From positions 1-5,693 of the forward strand of contig JAENXG010000166.1 in the NCBI GenBank assembly GCA_016649675.1: a DNA stretch of 5,693 nt, in the 5' to 3' direction. This document shows, in pieces, positions 4,995-5,693 of the stretch. The notes beneath the pieces were generated by a model. That model saw only the letters and a list, made by a program, of their open reading frames with translations. It was not told where the DNA came from and did not search any database. A program made the translations under genes and the position numbers. This DNA comes from Methyloceanibacter sp. (GTDB lineage: Bacteria; Pseudomonadota; Alphaproteobacteria; Rhizobiales; Methyloligellaceae). Every line of letters begins with the position of its first letter. The first letter of the stretch is position 1.

Positions 4995-5641
4995 AAGACT
5001 TGAGCCATATATACCTGAACACGCTGGTGCCCATGGTGGTCGAGCAGACCAACCGCGGCGAGCGGGCCTATGACATTTATTCGCGCCTCTTGAAGGAGCG
5101 CATTGTCTTCGTCACGGGCCCAATCGAGGACCAGGTGGCCTCCCTGGTCACGGCACAGCTCCTGTTTCTGGAGGCGGAGAACCCGAAGAAAGAGATCTCC
5201 ATGTACATCAACTCGCCGGGGGGCATCGTCACCTCCGGCCTGGCGATCTACGACACGATGCAATTCATCCGACCGGCCGTGGCTACCCTATGCATCGGTC
5301 AGGCCGCGTCCATGGGCTCGCTGCTGCTCGCCGCCGGCGAGAAGGGCATGCGCTATGCTCTGCCCAACGCCCGCATCCTGTTGCATCAGCCTTCGGGCGG
5401 CTTCCAGGGTCAGGCGAGCGATATCGAGCGCCATGCCGAGGACATCATCAAGATGAAGCGGCGTCTGAACGATATCTATGTGCACCACACCGGGCAGAGC
5501 TACGAGACCATCGAGAAGACGCTCGACCGCGACTATTTCCTGTCGGCCGAGGATGCCCGAACCTTCGGCATCGTCGATGAGGTCATCACCAAGCGCCAGC
5601 CGCTCGACGCGGAGCTTCAGAAGCTGACGCTGGTATCGTAG
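4991..5641 (+). CDS. clpP: ATP-dependent Clp protease proteolytic subunit
   Basis: This is the serine peptidase of the cytoplasmic Clp protease, a two-ring tetradecamer that degrades proteins fed in by ClpX or ClpA. At 216 residues it is full length. The triad is intact: Ser107 in GQAASMG, His132 in LLHQPSGGFQGQASD and Asp181 in LDRDYFLSAEDA, with spacings of 25 and 49 residues as in E. coli ClpP. Also present are VPMVVEQTNRGERAYDIYSRLLKER at the N-terminus, the oxyanion-loop SPGG (75-78) and the handle helix near 148-165. ATG 4991 overlaps the stop of the preceding frame (ATGA), and there is no strong ribosome-binding site (only GGGA about six bases upstream), so translation probably depends on coupling. 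The tail after EVITKR (QPLDAELQKLTLVS) is unlike the usual housekeeping copy. No clpX follows within the 52 bases left. It is probably an accessory paralogue. Confidence 0.96.
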   Translation: MKDLSHIYLNTLVPMVVEQTNRGERAYDIYSRLLKERIVFVTGPIEDQVASLVTAQLLFLEAENPKKEISMYINSPGGIVTSGLAIYDTMQFIRPAVATLCIGQAASMGSLLLAAGEKGMRYALPNARILLHQPSGGFQGQASDIERHAEDIIKMKRRLNDIYVHHTGQSYETIEKTLDRDYFLSAEDARTFGIVDEVITKRQPLDAELQKLTLVS

Positions 5642-5662
5642 CCGCGCCGCGCTTTCCTCGAG

Positions 5663-5689
5663 CCTGATCTCGCGAGATGCGCGTTCAGG
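5663..5689. other. Palindrome downstream of clpP
   Basis: A perfect 12-bp palindrome, ATCTCGCGAGAT, lies at 5667-5678, inside an outer inverted pair CCTGA (5663-5667) and TCAGG (5685-5689). The two can form alternative hairpins. It begins 21 bp after the clpP stop. No T-run is seen before the window ends, so it could be a terminator stem, an mRNA-stabilising structure or an operator of the next gene. Confidence 0.4.
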
Positions 5690-5693
5690 TGAA

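Noticed and set aside
4874..5263. 129-aa minus-strand frame antisense to clpP and the phasin-like gene
   Set aside because: It is opposite clpP, whose catalytic motifs are intact, and shows no family resemblance.
1..5693. CRISPR array, tRNA, rRNA or complete insertion sequence
   Set aside because: No regularly spaced repeats, no cloverleaf or rRNA-like sequence, and no transposase reading frame were seen.

Overview
The window looks like part of an accessory region of an alphaproteobacterium of the rhizobial order (Hyphomicrobiales). The grounds are the GC-rich codon use, hopanoid-lipid genes of the HpnK and HpnL families, a rhizobial-type ClpP, a phasin-like fragment, and a degenerate intergenic repeat resembling one scattered through Bradyrhizobium-type genomes. 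A symbiotic plasmid or symbiosis island would fit, but no nod, nif or transposase gene is visible here, so that is inference.

Layout. Positions 1-1431 (+) hold the C-terminal three quarters of dxs (1-deoxy-D-xylulose-5-phosphate synthase), cut by the window edge. It meets hpnL (1439-2425, -) tail to tail with only 7 bp between stop codons. hpnL is preceded by hpnK (2489-3376, -), and the two form a hpnK-hpnL unit. Dxs makes the first committed isoprenoid precursor. HpnK belongs to the family that deacetylates glycosylated hopanoids, and HpnL is a hopanoid-linked membrane protein. The genes therefore suggest a local isoprenoid-to-hopanoid module whose other members lie outside the window.

Positions 3377-4370 are about 1 kb without a recognisable gene. 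They contain two copies of a degenerate 26-bp repeat, several strong inverted repeats, and one short ORF (3866-4018) with a good ribosome-binding site but no known match. The hairpins make this stretch a candidate structured RNA, a long leader, or the remnant of a mobile element.

Positions 4371-5641 (+) look like a translationally coupled unit. A conserved-hypothetical-like 119-aa protein carries an internal 21-bp tandem duplication. Its stop overlaps an ATG (ATGA) that opens a phasin-like reading frame, apparently broken by a frameshift near 4775. That frame in turn overlaps the start of a complete clpP (ATGA). The most interesting observations are this frameshift-broken middle gene between two ATGA junctions, the structured 1-kb stretch upstream, and the in-frame 21-bp duplication.
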